64,000 nt of DNA from contig NZ_CP019728.1 in assembly GCF_002005405.1 (NCBI RefSeq), positions 620,001 to 684,000 on the forward strand, in the 5' to 3' direction. The stretch is from Jeotgalibaca dankookensis (GTDB taxonomy: Bacteria; Bacillota; Bacilli; Lactobacillales; Aerococcaceae). The notes under the pieces are model-generated. The model ran no database searches. It was not told the origin of the DNA and was given only the letters and a program-made list of their open reading frames with translations. Positions within the stretch are counted from its first letter, which is position 1; every line of letters begins with the position of its first letter. Both the position numbers and the translations under genes were made by a program. Shown here piece by piece: positions 17,882-28,309 of the stretch.

Positions 17882-19129
17882 ATGATTGCTGAAATTATCT
17901 GCATAGGAACCGAACTATTGATGGGTCAGGTCGTTAATACAAATGCTACTTATATAGCTGATAATTTGTCGCAACTAGGCGTCAATGCATATTTTCAAAC
18001 GGTTGTCGGTGATAATGTTGATCGAATTGAAGAAGCAATAAAGATTGCTGAAAAAAGAAGTGATTTACTTATTTTTTCAGGTGGTTTAGGACCAACGCAA
18101 GATGATGTAACCAAACAAACAGTTGCGAATTGCCTAAACGAACCACTCGTTTTAGATCAAGAAGCTCTCGAACAGATTGAAACTTTCTTTAAGAAAACCA
18201 ATCGTGAAATGACTGAGAGTAATAAGCAACAAGCACTAACTTTTCTTAATGGGCGCTCTTTCCAAAATAAAAATGGACATGCAATTGGGACTTGGATAGA
18301 AAAAGGTCAAAATAGCTACTTGCTACTACCAGGACCACCCAAAGAATTGAAATTGATGCTTGAAGATTCTGTTTACCCTTTCCTAGAAGTAAGAGTAGGT
18401 AAAAATAGGGATTTTATTATTTCAAAGACGCTTAGGTTTTATGGAATTGGCGAATCAACCTTAGTTAATAGATTAAACGATTTAATAGAAAAACAGACGA
18501 ATCCAACAATTGCTCCTTATGCAGGTGAACATGAAGTAACCCTGAGAATAACTGCTAGTGGAAATGGCGTAGAAGAATGCGAGAAGATGATAAAAAAAGT
18601 AACAGATAAAATTATTGACCGTGTGGGTGACTATTATTATGGAGAAGGATATAATAATTCCTTAGTAAAAGTAGTCGGAAACTTATTAAGAGATAATAAA
18701 AAAACAATTAGTGCTGCAGAGAGTTTAACTGGTGGATTGTTTCAATCACAAATGGTTTCGATTCCCAAATCGGGTGATTTTTTTGTCGGGGGTATAGTCA
18801 CCTATCATACTGAAATAAAATACCAGGTATTAGGTGTACCTGAACGTGTCATTAAAGAATACGGTGTTGTCAGTGAAGAATGTGCTATTTCGATGGCGGA
18901 GAACTGTTTAAAACTATTTGGTACTGATATTGGAATTTCATTTACAGGTGTAGCAGGTCCAGAACCTCTCGAAGGAAATGAAGCCGGAACGGTATGGATT
19001 GGTTTGAGTTTTAAGAATAAAGATTCTGTAGCTTATAAGTATCATTTTATGCATAATCGTGAGGGAAATCGTCAAAGAACTGTTATGCAAGGTTTGGACT
19101 TATTACGTCGTTCCTTAAACAATAACTAG
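17882..19129 (+). CDS. cinA: CinA: competence/damage-inducible protein, NMN amidohydrolase
   Basis: The protein is 415 residues with an N-terminal MoaB/MogA-like domain (about 1-170, with GTELLMGQVVNTNA and FSGGLGPTQDDVT). A C-terminal CinA domain (about 255-410) carries the SAAESLTGG motif. The C-terminal domain of characterised CinA proteins deamidates nicotinamide mononucleotide in pyridine nucleotide recycling. The N-terminal domain has ADP-ribose pyrophosphatase activity in some members. AGGAGG precedes the ATG. cinA next to recA is the standard order in competent and non-competent Bacillota. Confidence 0.93.
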   Translation: MIAEIICIGTELLMGQVVNTNATYIADNLSQLGVNAYFQTVVGDNVDRIEEAIKIAEKRSDLLIFSGGLGPTQDDVTKQTVANCLNEPLVLDQEALEQIETFFKKTNREMTESNKQQALTFLNGRSFQNKNGHAIGTWIEKGQNSYLLLPGPPKELKLMLEDSVYPFLEVRVGKNRDFIISKTLRFYGIGESTLVNRLNDLIEKQTNPTIAPYAGEHEVTLRITASGNGVEECEKMIKKVTDKIIDRVGDYYYGEGYNNSLVKVVGNLLRDNKKTISAAESLTGGLFQSQMVSIPKSGDFFVGGIVTYHTEIKYQVLGVPERVIKEYGVVSEECAISMAENCLKLFGTDIGISFTGVAGPEPLEGNEAGTVWIGLSFKNKDSVAYKYHFMHNREGNRQRTVMQGLDLLRRSLNNN

Positions 19130-19132
19130 AAC

Positions 19133-19146
19133 CGAACATGCGTTCA
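19133..19146. promoter_or_regulatory. LexA/DinR SOS box upstream of recA
   Basis: CGAACATGCGTTCA agrees with the Bacillus DinR consensus CGAACRNRYGTTYC at every position but the last. It lies 85 bases before the recA start, above a likely -10 TATAGT at 19176-19181. Confidence 0.85.
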
Positions 19147-19230
19147 CATTTTCCTTGCTTTTTTGGTGTAGGTGTTATAGTATTAGGATGCTGATTAAGA
19201 GAAACGAAAAAACCTTTTGGAGGCTATATA

Positions 19231-20286
19231 ATGGCAAGTAATAAAGAAAATAGACAAAAAGCATTAGATGAAGCATTGAAAAAAATTGAGCGTACTTACG
19301 GAAAAGGCTCTGTTATGAAAATGGGCGATAAGATTGAAACTGAAATTTCTACTATTCCGAGTGGTTCAATTGCACTTGATATCGCTCTAGGTGTAGGTGG
19401 ATACCCCCGTGGTAGAATTATAGAAGTCTATGGACCAGAGTCTTCTGGTAAGACTACGGTTGCATTACATGCAATTGCCGAAGCACAGAAAAAAGGGGGC
19501 GTTGCGGCATTTATTGATGCGGAGCATGCCTTAGACCCTAAATATGCACGTGCTATTGGTGTCAATGTGGATGAACTTTTGCTATCTCAACCCGATACAG
19601 GGGAACAAGGGCTAGAAATTGCAGATGCACTGATTTCCTCTGGAGCAATCGATATTTTGGTTATTGACTCGGTAGCTGCTCTTGTACCACGTGCTGAGAT
19701 CGAAGGGGAAATGGGAGACTCACATATGGGTCTACAAGCTCGCTTAATGTCACAGGCATTACGTAAACTTTCTGGTTCCATTAACAAAACTAAAACAATC
19801 GCTATCTTTATTAACCAAATCCGTGAAAAAATAGGGATTATGTTTGGTAATCCAGAAACAACACCCGGTGGTAGAGCTTTGAAGTTTTACTCAACGGTTC
19901 GTTTAGAAGTGAGACGTGCAGAACAAATTAAATCAGGTACAGATATTATGGGGAATCGGACTAAAATTAAAGTTGTAAAAAATAAAGTTGCTCCTCCGTT
20001 TAAAATTGCTGAAGTTGACATTATGTACGGAGAAGGTATTTCTAGTGTTGGTGAGGTCGTTGATTTAGCTTCTGAACATGACATTATTAATAAGAGTGGT
20101 TCTTGGTACTCATATGAAGATGAACGTATCGGCCAAGGACGCGAAAATGCAAAAAACTATCTTTTAGAAAATCCAAAATTGCTTGAAGAAATAGATAATA
20201 AAGTGAGAGCAATTTATGGTATCGGGGTAGACACACCTAAAGAAGCAACAGTTGAAAAAGAAAATGATGGAACAGAAACAAAATAA
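19231..20286 (+). CDS. recA: RecA recombinase
   Basis: RecA coats single-stranded DNA, carries out strand exchange, and triggers LexA self-cleavage. The protein is 351 residues. Walker A GPESSGKT is at 68-75, Walker B in [23 protein letters not shown], and loop L2 in [22 protein letters not shown]. The acidic C-terminal tail ([15 protein letters not shown]) is typical. TTGGAGG stands before the ATG. An SOS box upstream supports LexA control, and a strong terminator follows. No intein or frameshift is seen. Confidence 0.98.
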   Translation: MASNKENRQKALDEALKKIERTYGKGSVMKMGDKIETEISTIPSGSIALDIALGVGGYPRGRIIEVYGPESSGKTTVALHAIAEAQKKGGVAAFIDAEHALDPKYARAIGVNVDELLLSQPDTGEQGLEIADALISSGAIDILVIDSVAALVPRAEIEGEMGDSHMGLQARLMSQALRKLSGSINKTKTIAIFINQIREKIGIMFGNPETTPGGRALKFYSTVRLEVRRAEQIKSGTDIMGNRTKIKVVKNKVAPPFKIAEVDIMYGEGISSVGEVVDLASEHDIINKSGSWYSYEDERIGQGRENAKNYLLENPKLLEEIDNKVRAIYGIGVDTPKEATVEKENDGTETK

Positions 20287-20294
20287 TTTAAATG

Positions 20295-20331
20295 AAAAGG
20301 TTTCGGACAAAAAAGTCCGAAACCTTTTTTT
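20295..20331 (+). terminator. terminator after recA
   Basis: A 14-bp stem (20295-20308 with 20315-20328, GGTTTCGGAC core) with a 6-base A-rich loop runs into a T tract. Confidence 0.93.
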
Positions 20332-20374
20332 GTCTTATAAAGCACTAAATTCTGTAAGGCCTTTTATAATTTGA

Positions 20375-20403
20375 TTGACAGTAACGGTTACAAAGTTTAG
20401 AAT
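20375..20403 (+). promoter_or_regulatory. sigma-A promoter for rny
   Basis: Consensus TTGACA (20375-20380) and TAGAAT (20398-20403) are 17 bases apart. The transcript would have a leader of about 85 bases before rny. Confidence 0.75.
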
Positions 20404-20493
20404 GTAGAGTATGTGTTACACTTATAAATAAACACATAAATTAAAAACTTTTTAATTTTTAACGACAAAATGAGTAGATACGGAGGTGAAACG

Positions 20494-22056
20494 ATGGAAT
20501 GGATGTACCTTGCCTTCGCTGCTATCATAGCCTTAATCTTGGGTGTCGTTATCGGGTATGCATATCGGAAATCGAGTCATGAAAAAGAAATAGCTGGAGC
20601 GAAAAATACTGCTGCCGGAATTCTAGAAGAAGCAGAAAGAGAAGCGGAAACAAAGAAAAAAGTAGCTATGTTGGAAGCGAAGGAAGAAAGCCAAAATTAT
20701 CGTTCAACTATTGAGGAAGAAATTCGTGATAGAAGAAACGAACTTGCCAAACAAGAAAATCGACTTATCCAAAAAGAAGAAAATTTGGATAGAAAAGATA
20801 ATAATTTTTCCAGACGTGAAAAAACGATTGATCAAAAAGAAGAAGATCTTTTCAAGCGCATGCAAACATTAGTAACTGAAGAAAATCGTATCCAAGCTAT
20901 CATTGAAGAACAACAGTTAGAATTGGAACGGATTGCAACACTATCAAGAGATGATGCCAAATCTATTATAATGCAAGAAACTGAAGACCAATTAGTCAAC
21001 GAACGTGCTAAGATGGTTAAAGAATCACAGCAACAAGCGAAAGACGAAGCAGATCGAAAAGCGAGAAATATTATTCTTCAAGCTATTCAACGCAGTTCTG
21101 CAGACTTAGTGTCTGAGAGTACGGTTTCTGTTGTTATTTTGCCGAATGATGATATGAAAGGTAGAATAATTGGTCGTGAAGGACGAAACATAAGAACACT
21201 TGAGTCTCTAACAGGAATCGATTTGATTATCGATGATACACCTGAAGCAGTCGTGTTAAGTGGTTTTGATCCGATTCGTCGTGAAGTTGCAAAAATTGCA
21301 CTAGAAAGATTAATCCAAGATGGGCGTATCCATCCAGCTCGTATTGAAGAAGCTGTAGATAAAGCTCGTAAGGAAATGGATGAACGTATTAGAGAGATTG
21401 GTGAACAAGCAGCCTTTGAGGTTGGTATTCACTCGCTCCATCCTGATTTAATCAAGATTCTTGGTCGTATGCAGTTTAGAACGAGTTACGGTCAAAATGT
21501 TTTAAACCATAGTATCGAAGTTGCAAAACTTGCAGGTGTTATGGCAGCTGAACTTGGAGAAGATATTACTCTAGCAAAACGAGCAGGGCTACTTCATGAT
21601 ATTGGAAAAGCTCTTGATCATGAGATTGAAGGCTCCCACGTGGAAATTGGAGCAGAAATTGCTCAAAGGTATAAAGAAAACCCTGTTGTTGTTAATGCAA
21701 TCGCATCCCATCATGGTGATGTTGAAGCCAACAGCACAATTTCAGTTCTGGTTGCAGCAGCAGATGCATTGTCTGCAGCACGTCCAGGCGCGCGTAGCGA
21801 ATCCCTGGAAAATTATATTCGTAGATTAGAACGATTGGAAGGTATTGCGAACGAGTTTGAAGGCGTAGACTACAGTTTCGCTATTCAAGCAGGTCGTGAA
21901 ATCAGAATTATGGTCAAGCCAGATGCAATTGATGATTCACATGCAGTTCTGATGGCTCGTGACATTAAAGAAAAAATCGAAGAAGAATTAGACTATCCGG
22001 GACACATCAAAGTAACGGTTATACGCGAAACAAGAGCAGTTGAATATGCGAAATAA
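20494..22056 (+). CDS. rny: ribonuclease Y
   Basis: RNase Y is the membrane-bound endoribonuclease that starts mRNA decay in many Bacillota. The protein is 520 residues, the family norm. An N-terminal membrane anchor (about 2-22, [19 protein letters not shown]) is followed by a long charged coiled coil (about 30-200). A KH domain ([25 protein letters not shown]) comes next, and an HD domain with LLHDIGKAL. The ATG at 20494 is chosen over 20470 because of the strong GGAGGTGA at 20481-20488. The order rny-ymdB is conserved; ymcA, whose product steers RNase Y in B. subtilis, is two genes on. Confidence 0.96.
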   Translation: MEWMYLAFAAIIALILGVVIGYAYRKSSHEKEIAGAKNTAAGILEEAEREAETKKKVAMLEAKEESQNYRSTIEEEIRDRRNELAKQENRLIQKEENLDRKDNNFSRREKTIDQKEEDLFKRMQTLVTEENRIQAIIEEQQLELERIATLSRDDAKSIIMQETEDQLVNERAKMVKESQQQAKDEADRKARNIILQAIQRSSADLVSESTVSVVILPNDDMKGRIIGREGRNIRTLESLTGIDLIIDDTPEAVVLSGFDPIRREVAKIALERLIQDGRIHPARIEEAVDKARKEMDERIREIGEQAAFEVGIHSLHPDLIKILGRMQFRTSYGQNVLNHSIEVAKLAGVMAAELGEDITLAKRAGLLHDIGKALDHEIEGSHVEIGAEIAQRYKENPVVVNAIASHHGDVEANSTISVLVAAADALSAARPGARSESLENYIRRLERLEGIANEFEGVDYSFAIQAGREIRIMVKPDAIDDSHAVLMARDIKEKIEEELDYPGHIKVTVIRETRAVEYAK

Positions 22057-22086
22057 AAAGACAGGGTTTTTACCCTGTCTTTTTCT
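22056..22086 (+). terminator. terminator after rny
   Basis: AAAAGACAGGG (22056-22066) pairs with CCCTGTCTTTT (22073-22083) across a 6-base loop, followed by more T. Confidence 0.9.
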
Positions 22087-22118
22087 ATTGTCATCAAACT
22101 ATTTTAAAACTGATTTTA

Positions 22119-22127
22119 TGTTAAACT
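22119..22127 (+). promoter_or_regulatory. extended -10 promoter for the ymdB-ymcA-mutSL unit
   Basis: TG-T-TAAACT (hexamer 22122-22127) lies about 42 bases upstream of ymdB, between the rny terminator and the gene. Confidence 0.45.
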
Positions 22128-22168
22128 AATAGAATAGACAAAGTGTAGAGAAGAGGCTTATAAGAATT

Positions 22169-22969
22169 ATGAAAGTGTTATTTGTAGGAGATGTAGTGGG
22201 GTCGATTGGTAGAAAGATGCTTTTTGAAACCTTGCCTTTACTAAAGAGCAATTATCGGCCGCAACTTACTATCGTTAATGGAGAAAATGCTGCAGCAGGT
22301 AGAGGTATGACAGAAAAAATATACAAAGAATTTTTACAAGCAGGTGTAGACCTTATTACCATGGGTAACCATACTTGGGATAACCGTGATATTTTTGAAT
22401 TTATTGGAGACGAACGTATAAAAATGATTCGACCCGCCAATTTCCCAGATGGAACGCCTGGAATTGGCTATAAAATAATTCAAATCAATCAAAGTAAAAT
22501 TGCCGTTATTAATTTACAAGGGCGTGTCTTTTTAAATGATTTAGATGATCCATTTCGGAAAATAGATGAAATTTTAGAGGAGATTCCAAAGGACGTTTTA
22601 TGTATATTTGTCGACTTTCATGCAGAAGTAACAAGTGAAAAGCAAGCAATGGCTTGGTACCTAGATGGTCGCGTTTCAGCTGTTGTCGGCACTCACACGC
22701 ATGTCCAAACAAACGATGCCCGTATTTTGCCAAGTGGAACTGCTTATTTAACAGATGCAGGGATGACGGGCGCTTATGATAGCATATTAGGTGTTGAAAC
22801 GAATATTATTATTAATCGTTTCCTGACCCAAATGCCAGTTCGTCATCAAATACCAGAAGAAGGTCGTAAATTGTTAAGTGGTTGCTATATTGAAATAGAC
22901 GATAAAACTGGTAAAGCTACTAAAATCGAACCAATTATGGTAAATGACGACCGCCCATTTAAGGAGTGA
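22169..22969 (+). CDS. ymdB: YmdB metallophosphodiesterase
   Basis: This calcineurin-like phosphodiesterase of 266 residues hydrolyses 2',3'- and 3',5'-cyclic nucleotides in B. subtilis, where it affects biofilm and motility choice. Metal-binding motifs are visible in order: GDVVGSIG near 7-14, NGENAAAG, GNHTWDN, then DFHAE and GTHTHVQTND towards the C-terminus. The length is that of the family. The stop codon lies six bases before the next start, so it is co-transcribed with ymcA and mutSL. Its place next to rny hints at a joint role in RNA turnover. Confidence 0.93.
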   Translation: MKVLFVGDVVGSIGRKMLFETLPLLKSNYRPQLTIVNGENAAAGRGMTEKIYKEFLQAGVDLITMGNHTWDNRDIFEFIGDERIKMIRPANFPDGTPGIGYKIIQINQSKIAVINLQGRVFLNDLDDPFRKIDEILEEIPKDVLCIFVDFHAEVTSEKQAMAWYLDGRVSAVVGTHTHVQTNDARILPSGTAYLTDAGMTGAYDSILGVETNIIINRFLTQMPVRHQIPEEGRKLLSGCYIEIDDKTGKATKIEPIMVNDDRPFKE

Positions 22970-22975
22970 GTGATT

Positions 22976-23341
22976 TTGGAACCAACTATTGATCAGATTG
23001 AGCCTAGAATAGCGAAGGAATTAGATCAATTAATCACGATGCTAGCAAATAAAGAAGAAATTGTACGGTATAAAGAACTAGAAAAATACGTGCATGAAAA
23101 TAAGTGGATTAACCACACAATTGAACAAATCAAGAAAAAACAAAAAGAGTTAGTTCAATTTGAACACTACGATAAACCAGAAGCTCATAAGAAAGCACTT
23201 GAGGAACTAGCTGAGTTAAATCGACTCTTGGATGAAAATATTACGGTCAAAGCTTACCGAGCATCATTAGAAGAAGCAAATGACATAGTCCAGTTTATTT
23301 TTAAAAAAATGCAAGATGAAATAGATATGATTAATGATTGA
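22976..23341 (+). CDS. ymcA: YmcA/RicA, YlbF-family regulator
   Basis: This small all-helical protein of 121 residues belongs to the YlbF/YmcA family. In B. subtilis, YmcA (RicA) forms the Y-complex with YlbF and YaaT, which directs RNase Y to certain operon mRNAs. The sequence is charged, with heptad-like spacing and no membrane segment. The TTG at 22976 is preferred over GTG 22970, because AAGGAG at 22961-22966 is 9 bases upstream of the TTG and only 3 from the GTG. The gene lies between ymdB and mutS, as in other Bacillota. YlbF and YaaT are not encoded in this window. Confidence 0.85.
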   Translation: MEPTIDQIEPRIAKELDQLITMLANKEEIVRYKELEKYVHENKWINHTIEQIKKKQKELVQFEHYDKPEAHKKALEELAELNRLLDENITVKAYRASLEEANDIVQFIFKKMQDEIDMIND

Positions 23342-23350
23342 GGTGACAGA

Positions 23351-25912
23351 ATGCCACAGAAAAAAAAGCAAACACCCATGATGGAACAGTACGCTGCTAT
23401 TAAAGCACAAAATCCAGATGCTTTTTTATTTTATCGATTGGGTGATTTTTACGAATTATTTAATGAAGATGCTATTAAAGCGGCTAAAATTTTAGAAATA
23501 ACACTGACAAGTCGCAATAAAAATGCGGAAGACCCTATCCCTATGTGTGGAGTTCCTTATCACTCTGCCAAAGAATATATTCGGAAACTTATTAACGAAG
23601 GTTATAAAGTCGCCATATGTGAGCAAATGGAAGATCCTAAAACAACCAAAGGAATGGTTCACCGTGAAGTTGTCCAAGTGCTAACGCCCGGAACTTATAT
23701 GGATGAATCAGCTGGAGATGGAAAAAATAATAATTATTTAGTTGCTATTGAGAAACATCAACAGACTTATGCGCTTGCTTATGTAGACATTGGCACTGGA
23801 GAAGTACGCGTAACCTTATTGAATAATATTGATGCTGTTTTAAATGAACTTCAAACGTTTCAGTCGAAGGAAGTGGTTTTACCCCAAGGATCAGATTATT
23901 CTTTTGTAACTTTATTAAAAGAAAAATTCAGGATAGTTGTTTCCTATCAAGAGAAGAAAGAAAAAAGCCAACTTATCGCAACGGTGATGGATGATATCGA
24001 AGAAGCAAGTTGCCAAGAAGTTCTGACCTTACTATTGAGTTATTTATCAGATACACAAAAAAGAAGCTTGTCACATATCCAAAAGGCCATCCGTTACCAG
24101 CCGGACCAGTATTTAAAGATGGATACCTATGCAAGAAGAAACTTAGAATTAACCACGTCTATACGTGATCAGCAAAAGGCCGGTAGTCTGCTGTGGCTAA
24201 TCGATCGTACGAAAACAGCTATGGGAGGGCGTAAGCTAAAACAGTGGCTAGAAAAGCCTTTGATAAACCAGGCAGATATATATGTGCGACAAGATAAAGT
24301 GCAATCACTGTTGAATCATTACTTTGAACGTATGGATATCAGTCAGGCTCTGTCATCAGTTTATGACTTAGAGCGTTTAGTGGCTAAGATTTCCTTTGGC
24401 AATGTTAATGGTCGTGATTTAATTCAATTAAAACATTCTTTGCAACAATTACCTACGCTAAGAAATATATTGTTGGCAACGCAAGATGATATTTGGCAAG
24501 AAACGCTCTTAAAGCTAGAAGAAATGCCTGAATTGGTTCATTTAATCGATGTTGCAATTGTTGAGGATCCACCCAACCTCATTACCGATGGTAACATTAT
24601 CAAAGATGGCTTTCACTCACGACTCGATCAATACCGTGATGCGATGACAAATGGGAAAAAATGGATTGCGACTCTTCAGCAAACTGAGAGGAAGCGGACT
24701 GGAATTAAAACGCTCAAAATTGGCTTTAACCGCGTTTTTGGTTATTATATCGAAGTAACAAAAGCCAACGTCCCGCTTCTGCCAGAAGGACTCTATGATC
24801 GCAAACAAACCCTTGCAAATGCAGAACGCTTTATTACACCGGAATTGAAAGAAAAAGAGCAAATCATTCTCGAAGCAGAAGAAAAATCGGCCAGTTTAGA
24901 ATACCAGCTATTTTTAGAAGTACGTGAAAAAGTAAAACAACACAGTGAAAAACTACAGGAATTGGCTAAACAAATTTCTGAAATAGACGTGTTTCAGTGC
25001 TTTGCAGAAATTTCTGAAGAAAAACATTATACGCGTCCTAAAATTTTGGCAGATTCAAAAACCATTACTATTGAAAACGGACGCCATCCAGTTGTTGAAG
25101 AAGTATTAGGAAAAGAGAAATACATTGCTAATGATTTAAAAATGGAAGAGGGTACTGATATTTTACTCATTACCGGTCCTAATATGTCTGGTAAAAGTAC
25201 CTATATGCGTCAGTTAGCCTTAATTGCCATTTTAAGTCAGATAGGTTGTTATGTACCTGCTGATCGCGTAGAATTACCAATATTCGATCAAATATTTACA
25301 CGTATTGGAGCCGCAGACGACTTATATTCTGGTCAAAGTACGTTTATGGTTGAAATGGTTGAAACCAACCAGGCGATTCAATATGCGACCGATCGTAGTC
25401 TTATTTTATTCGATGAAATTGGTCGTGGGACCGCAACATTTGATGGCATTGCTTTAGCAGAGGCGATTTTACGCCATTTAAATCAATCAAATAAAGGAAA
25501 AGTTTTATTTTCAACCCATTATCACGAATTAACCGTTCTGGATCAAGAATTGCTAGGGGTAACGAACGTCCACGTTGGGGCGATTGAACAAAATGGTGAG
25601 TTAGTCTTTTTACATAAGGTTATGCCTGGTCCAGCTGATAAGAGTTACGGGCTTCATGTAGCGAAATTAGCTGGGATGCCGACGAGCTTGCTAACAGAAG
25701 CAAGACAAATTTTAAATCGTTTAGAAAAACAAGATAAAAAAGCAAAAGTGAATGATGATGGTGAGCAATTGTCATTATTTATGGAATCCCAGTTTGACTT
25801 GAACGAAAAAGAAGTTATAACAGAATTAAATGATTATCCTCTAGAGAAATATGCACCTCTTGAAGTCATGAACCAAGTGCATGAATGGAAGCAGTTATTG
25901 AAGAAGAAATGA
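23351..25912 (+). CDS. mutS: DNA mismatch repair protein MutS
   Basis: MutS recognises mismatches and small loops and passes them to MutL. The protein is 853 residues. The mismatch-binding domain has the Phe-x-Glu motif in FYRLGDFYELF (near 28-38). Connector, core and clamp domains follow, then an ATPase with Walker A GPNMSGKS at 609-616 and Walker B in LILFDEIGRGTATFDG. The C-terminal helix-turn-helix dimer region includes YGLHVAKLAGMP. GAGGTGACAG precedes the ATG. mutL starts 12 bases after its stop. Nothing unusual is seen. Confidence 0.97.
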   Translation: MPQKKKQTPMMEQYAAIKAQNPDAFLFYRLGDFYELFNEDAIKAAKILEITLTSRNKNAEDPIPMCGVPYHSAKEYIRKLINEGYKVAICEQMEDPKTTKGMVHREVVQVLTPGTYMDESAGDGKNNNYLVAIEKHQQTYALAYVDIGTGEVRVTLLNNIDAVLNELQTFQSKEVVLPQGSDYSFVTLLKEKFRIVVSYQEKKEKSQLIATVMDDIEEASCQEVLTLLLSYLSDTQKRSLSHIQKAIRYQPDQYLKMDTYARRNLELTTSIRDQQKAGSLLWLIDRTKTAMGGRKLKQWLEKPLINQADIYVRQDKVQSLLNHYFERMDISQALSSVYDLERLVAKISFGNVNGRDLIQLKHSLQQLPTLRNILLATQDDIWQETLLKLEEMPELVHLIDVAIVEDPPNLITDGNIIKDGFHSRLDQYRDAMTNGKKWIATLQQTERKRTGIKTLKIGFNRVFGYYIEVTKANVPLLPEGLYDRKQTLANAERFITPELKEKEQIILEAEEKSASLEYQLFLEVREKVKQHSEKLQELAKQISEIDVFQCFAEISEEKHYTRPKILADSKTITIENGRHPVVEEVLGKEKYIANDLKMEEGTDILLITGPNMSGKSTYMRQLALIAILSQIGCYVPADRVELPIFDQIFTRIGAADDLYSGQSTFMVEMVETNQAIQYATDRSLILFDEIGRGTATFDGIALAEAILRHLNQSNKGKVLFSTHYHELTVLDQELLGVTNVHVGAIEQNGELVFLHKVMPGPADKSYGLHVAKLAGMPTSLLTEARQILNRLEKQDKKAKVNDDGEQLSLFMESQFDLNEKEVITELNDYPLEKYAPLEVMNQVHEWKQLLKKK

Positions 25913-25923
25913 AGGTGAGAATT

Positions 25924-27729
25924 TTGGCAACTATTAAAGAATTATCAGCACAGTTAAGTAATCAAATCGCTGCCGGTGAAGTCATTGAAAGGCCGTCATC
26001 TATTGTTAAGGAATTGGTTGAAAATTCAATTGATGCTGAAAGCACCCAAATTGATATTTATGTTGAAGAAGCAGGGTTACGTAAAATTATTGTAAGTGAC
26101 AACGGCCAAGGCATTCATCCAGATGAAGTCAAACTCGCATTTGAGCGTCATGCAACCAGTAAAATTTATACGGCACATGATTTATTTCGAATTCACTCAC
26201 TTGGTTTTCGTGGTGAGGCTTTGCCCAGTATTGCTTCGGTTTCAAAGGTAACACTTGAAACGGCAATTGAAGACATGCCAGGTAAGTACATCAGGATTGA
26301 AGGCGGAGTCGTTGTAGAAGAACGCCTTCATGGAGCAAGAAAAGGGACAACAACGACCGTTGAAAGCTTATTTTATAATACACCAGCACGATTAAAGTAC
26401 GTCCGAACCTTGCAAACGGAATTAGCGAATATTGTTGATATTGTAAATCGCTTGTCACTTAGTCATCCAAACATCGCTTTCCGTCTTGTAAATGAAAGCA
26501 ATCAAATGTTAAGAACAAGCGGGAATGGCGATTTAAAACAGGCAGTAGCAGGTGTTTATGGAACGGATGTAGCACGGAAAATGCTAGCCATTGAATCTGA
26601 AAACTTGGACTTTAAGGTTTCTGGATATGTTAGCAAACCAGAAATTACTCGTGCCAGTCGCAACTACATAACACTGATTTTAAACGGCCGTTACATTAAA
26701 AATTACACCTTACAAAAGGCAATTGTAGAAGGCTACGGATCAAGGTTGATGGTTGGCAGGTTTCCAATTGCTATTATTAAGGTCGAAACAGATCCGCTTC
26801 TACTAGACGTTAATGTCCATCCTTCAAAAAAGGAGATTCGGATCAGTAAAGAAGCAGCATTGGCATCACTTGTTATAGAAGCTATTCAACTGTCTATGCA
26901 GGAGTCAACATTTATACCCAGTGGGATTGAAAATCTAGCATTCGAACGTCGGTCAAGTAGAGAAAATACTTACCAACAAATGCAAGTTGATTTTCAAACG
27001 GAGAAAAGTACGTTAGCAGAAGAGCCTCAGCCCTTAGAGATAAAAAAAGATAATAGCAATTTTCTACAACCAAGTAATCACAACGAACCAATCTTTAAAA
27101 CAGTTGAAAACATGCAAGAAGAAGAGGTTGTTGAACGCCACTTTCCTCAACTTTATTACTTTGGACAAATGCATGGTACTTATTTATTTGCACAGAACGA
27201 AACAGGCTTATATATGATTGATCAGCACGCTGCTCAAGAGCGAATCAAGTATGAATATTTCCGAGAAGAAATCGGTCATGTATCAGACAATCAACAAGGA
27301 TTACTCGTACCAATTACAATTGAGTTGCCTTTAGATGACTACTTAAAAATCAATGAAAATTTGGATAAAATGCTTGAAATGGGGATTCAATTAGAACCAT
27401 TTGGCAAACAAACCTTTCTCCTATCCCAGCATCCAAGTTGGTTTGAAGCAGGACAAGAAGAAGCAATTGTAAAAGATATTGTTCAAATGATTCTATCTGA
27501 AGAACGTGTTTCCGTGAAAAAATTACGAGAAGAAACGGCAATTATGATGAGTTGTAAACGATCCATTAAGGCTAATCACTATTTAAGTGATGCGGAAGCG
27601 ATTCAACTACTGAATGATTTAGCACAAACAAAAAACCCTTTTAATTGTCCACATGGGCGCCCCGTTTTGATTCATTTATCAAACAAAGACATGGAAAAAA
27701 TGTTTAAACGTATTCAAGACCCGCACTAA
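25924..27729 (+). CDS. mutL: DNA mismatch repair protein MutL
   Basis: MutL is the matchmaker and latent nicking endonuclease of mismatch repair; the protein is 601 residues. The N-terminal GHKL ATPase has ELVENSIDA, DNGQGI and LGFRGEALPSI. The C-terminal domain carries the endonuclease motif DQHAAQERI and the metal-site segments CKRSIKANH and CPHGRP. It should therefore nick DNA, as in bacteria without MutH. The TTG at 25924 is chosen because AAGGTGAG is 5-10 bases upstream and the residues after it match the usual MutL N-terminus; the longer frame would start inside mutS. Confidence 0.96.
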   Translation: MATIKELSAQLSNQIAAGEVIERPSSIVKELVENSIDAESTQIDIYVEEAGLRKIIVSDNGQGIHPDEVKLAFERHATSKIYTAHDLFRIHSLGFRGEALPSIASVSKVTLETAIEDMPGKYIRIEGGVVVEERLHGARKGTTTTVESLFYNTPARLKYVRTLQTELANIVDIVNRLSLSHPNIAFRLVNESNQMLRTSGNGDLKQAVAGVYGTDVARKMLAIESENLDFKVSGYVSKPEITRASRNYITLILNGRYIKNYTLQKAIVEGYGSRLMVGRFPIAIIKVETDPLLLDVNVHPSKKEIRISKEAALASLVIEAIQLSMQESTFIPSGIENLAFERRSSRENTYQQMQVDFQTEKSTLAEEPQPLEIKKDNSNFLQPSNHNEPIFKTVENMQEEEVVERHFPQLYYFGQMHGTYLFAQNETGLYMIDQHAAQERIKYEYFREEIGHVSDNQQGLLVPITIELPLDDYLKINENLDKMLEMGIQLEPFGKQTFLLSQHPSWFEAGQEEAIVKDIVQMILSEERVSVKKLREETAIMMSCKRSIKANHYLSDAEAIQLLNDLAQTKNPFNCPHGRPVLIHLSNKDMEKMFKRIQDPH

Positions 27730-27762
27730 GTCGAGTTATTTTAAAAATACAAAAAAATCAGG

Positions 27763-27768
27763 TATACT
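27763..27768 (+). promoter_or_regulatory. possible -10 for msrB
   Basis: TATACT at 27763-27768 stands about 36 bases before msrB. The -35 region is weak. Confidence 0.35.
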
Positions 27769-27803
27769 ATTAAGACAAAGGCAAAAGAAAAAGGTGAAAA
27801 CAT

Positions 27804-28229
27804 ATGGTTAATAAAGAAGATTTGAAACAACGATTGACTCGTGAACAATATGAAGTAACGCAAAATGAAGCAACTGAACGTCCTTTTTCAGGTGAATACG
27901 ATGATTTTTATGAAAAAGGAATTTTTGTAGATGTTGTTAGCGGAGAGCCATTATTTAGCTCTACAGACAAATATGATGCTGGGTGTGGTTGGCCATCCTT
28001 TACGAAACCCATTTCTAAACTAACTGAAAAAACCGACCGTAAACTTTTGAGAACGCGGACAGAAGTGAGAAGTTCGGAAGCCGATTCTCATTTGGGTCAT
28101 GTTTTTGAAGATGGACCGCAAGAATTTGGTGGCCTTCGCTATTGTATTAATTCAGCTGCAATGCGCTTTGTTGCCTATGAAGATTTAGAAAAAGAAGGAT
28201 ACGGCGACTATAAATCTTTATTTGAGTAA
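27804..28229 (+). CDS. msrB: peptide-methionine (R)-S-oxide reductase MsrB
   Basis: MsrB reduces the R form of methionine sulfoxide in proteins, using thioredoxin. The protein is 141 residues, a stand-alone MsrB without an MsrA fusion. The catalytic Cys is in [11 protein letters not shown] near residue 112, and the resolving or second Cys lies in AGCGWPSF near 53. The two CxxC pairs that bind zinc in other MsrB forms are absent, so this is the zinc-free type. The gene has its own terminator and appears to be transcribed alone. Confidence 0.95.
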   Translation: MVNKEDLKQRLTREQYEVTQNEATERPFSGEYDDFYEKGIFVDVVSGEPLFSSTDKYDAGCGWPSFTKPISKLTEKTDRKLLRTRTEVRSSEADSHLGHVFEDGPQEFGGLRYCINSAAMRFVAYEDLEKEGYGDYKSLFE

Positions 28230-28245
28230 AAATCATAAAGCAGAT

Positions 28246-28281
28246 GTAGAAAGTTACCGGAAGGGACTTTCTACTTTTTTT
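28246..28281 (+). terminator. terminator after msrB
   Basis: GTAGAAAGT (28246-28254) pairs with ACTTTCTAC (28266-28274), followed by seven T. Confidence 0.88.
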
Positions 28282-28309
28282 GAACATGATTTTATAAAAT
28301 AAAGTTTTT

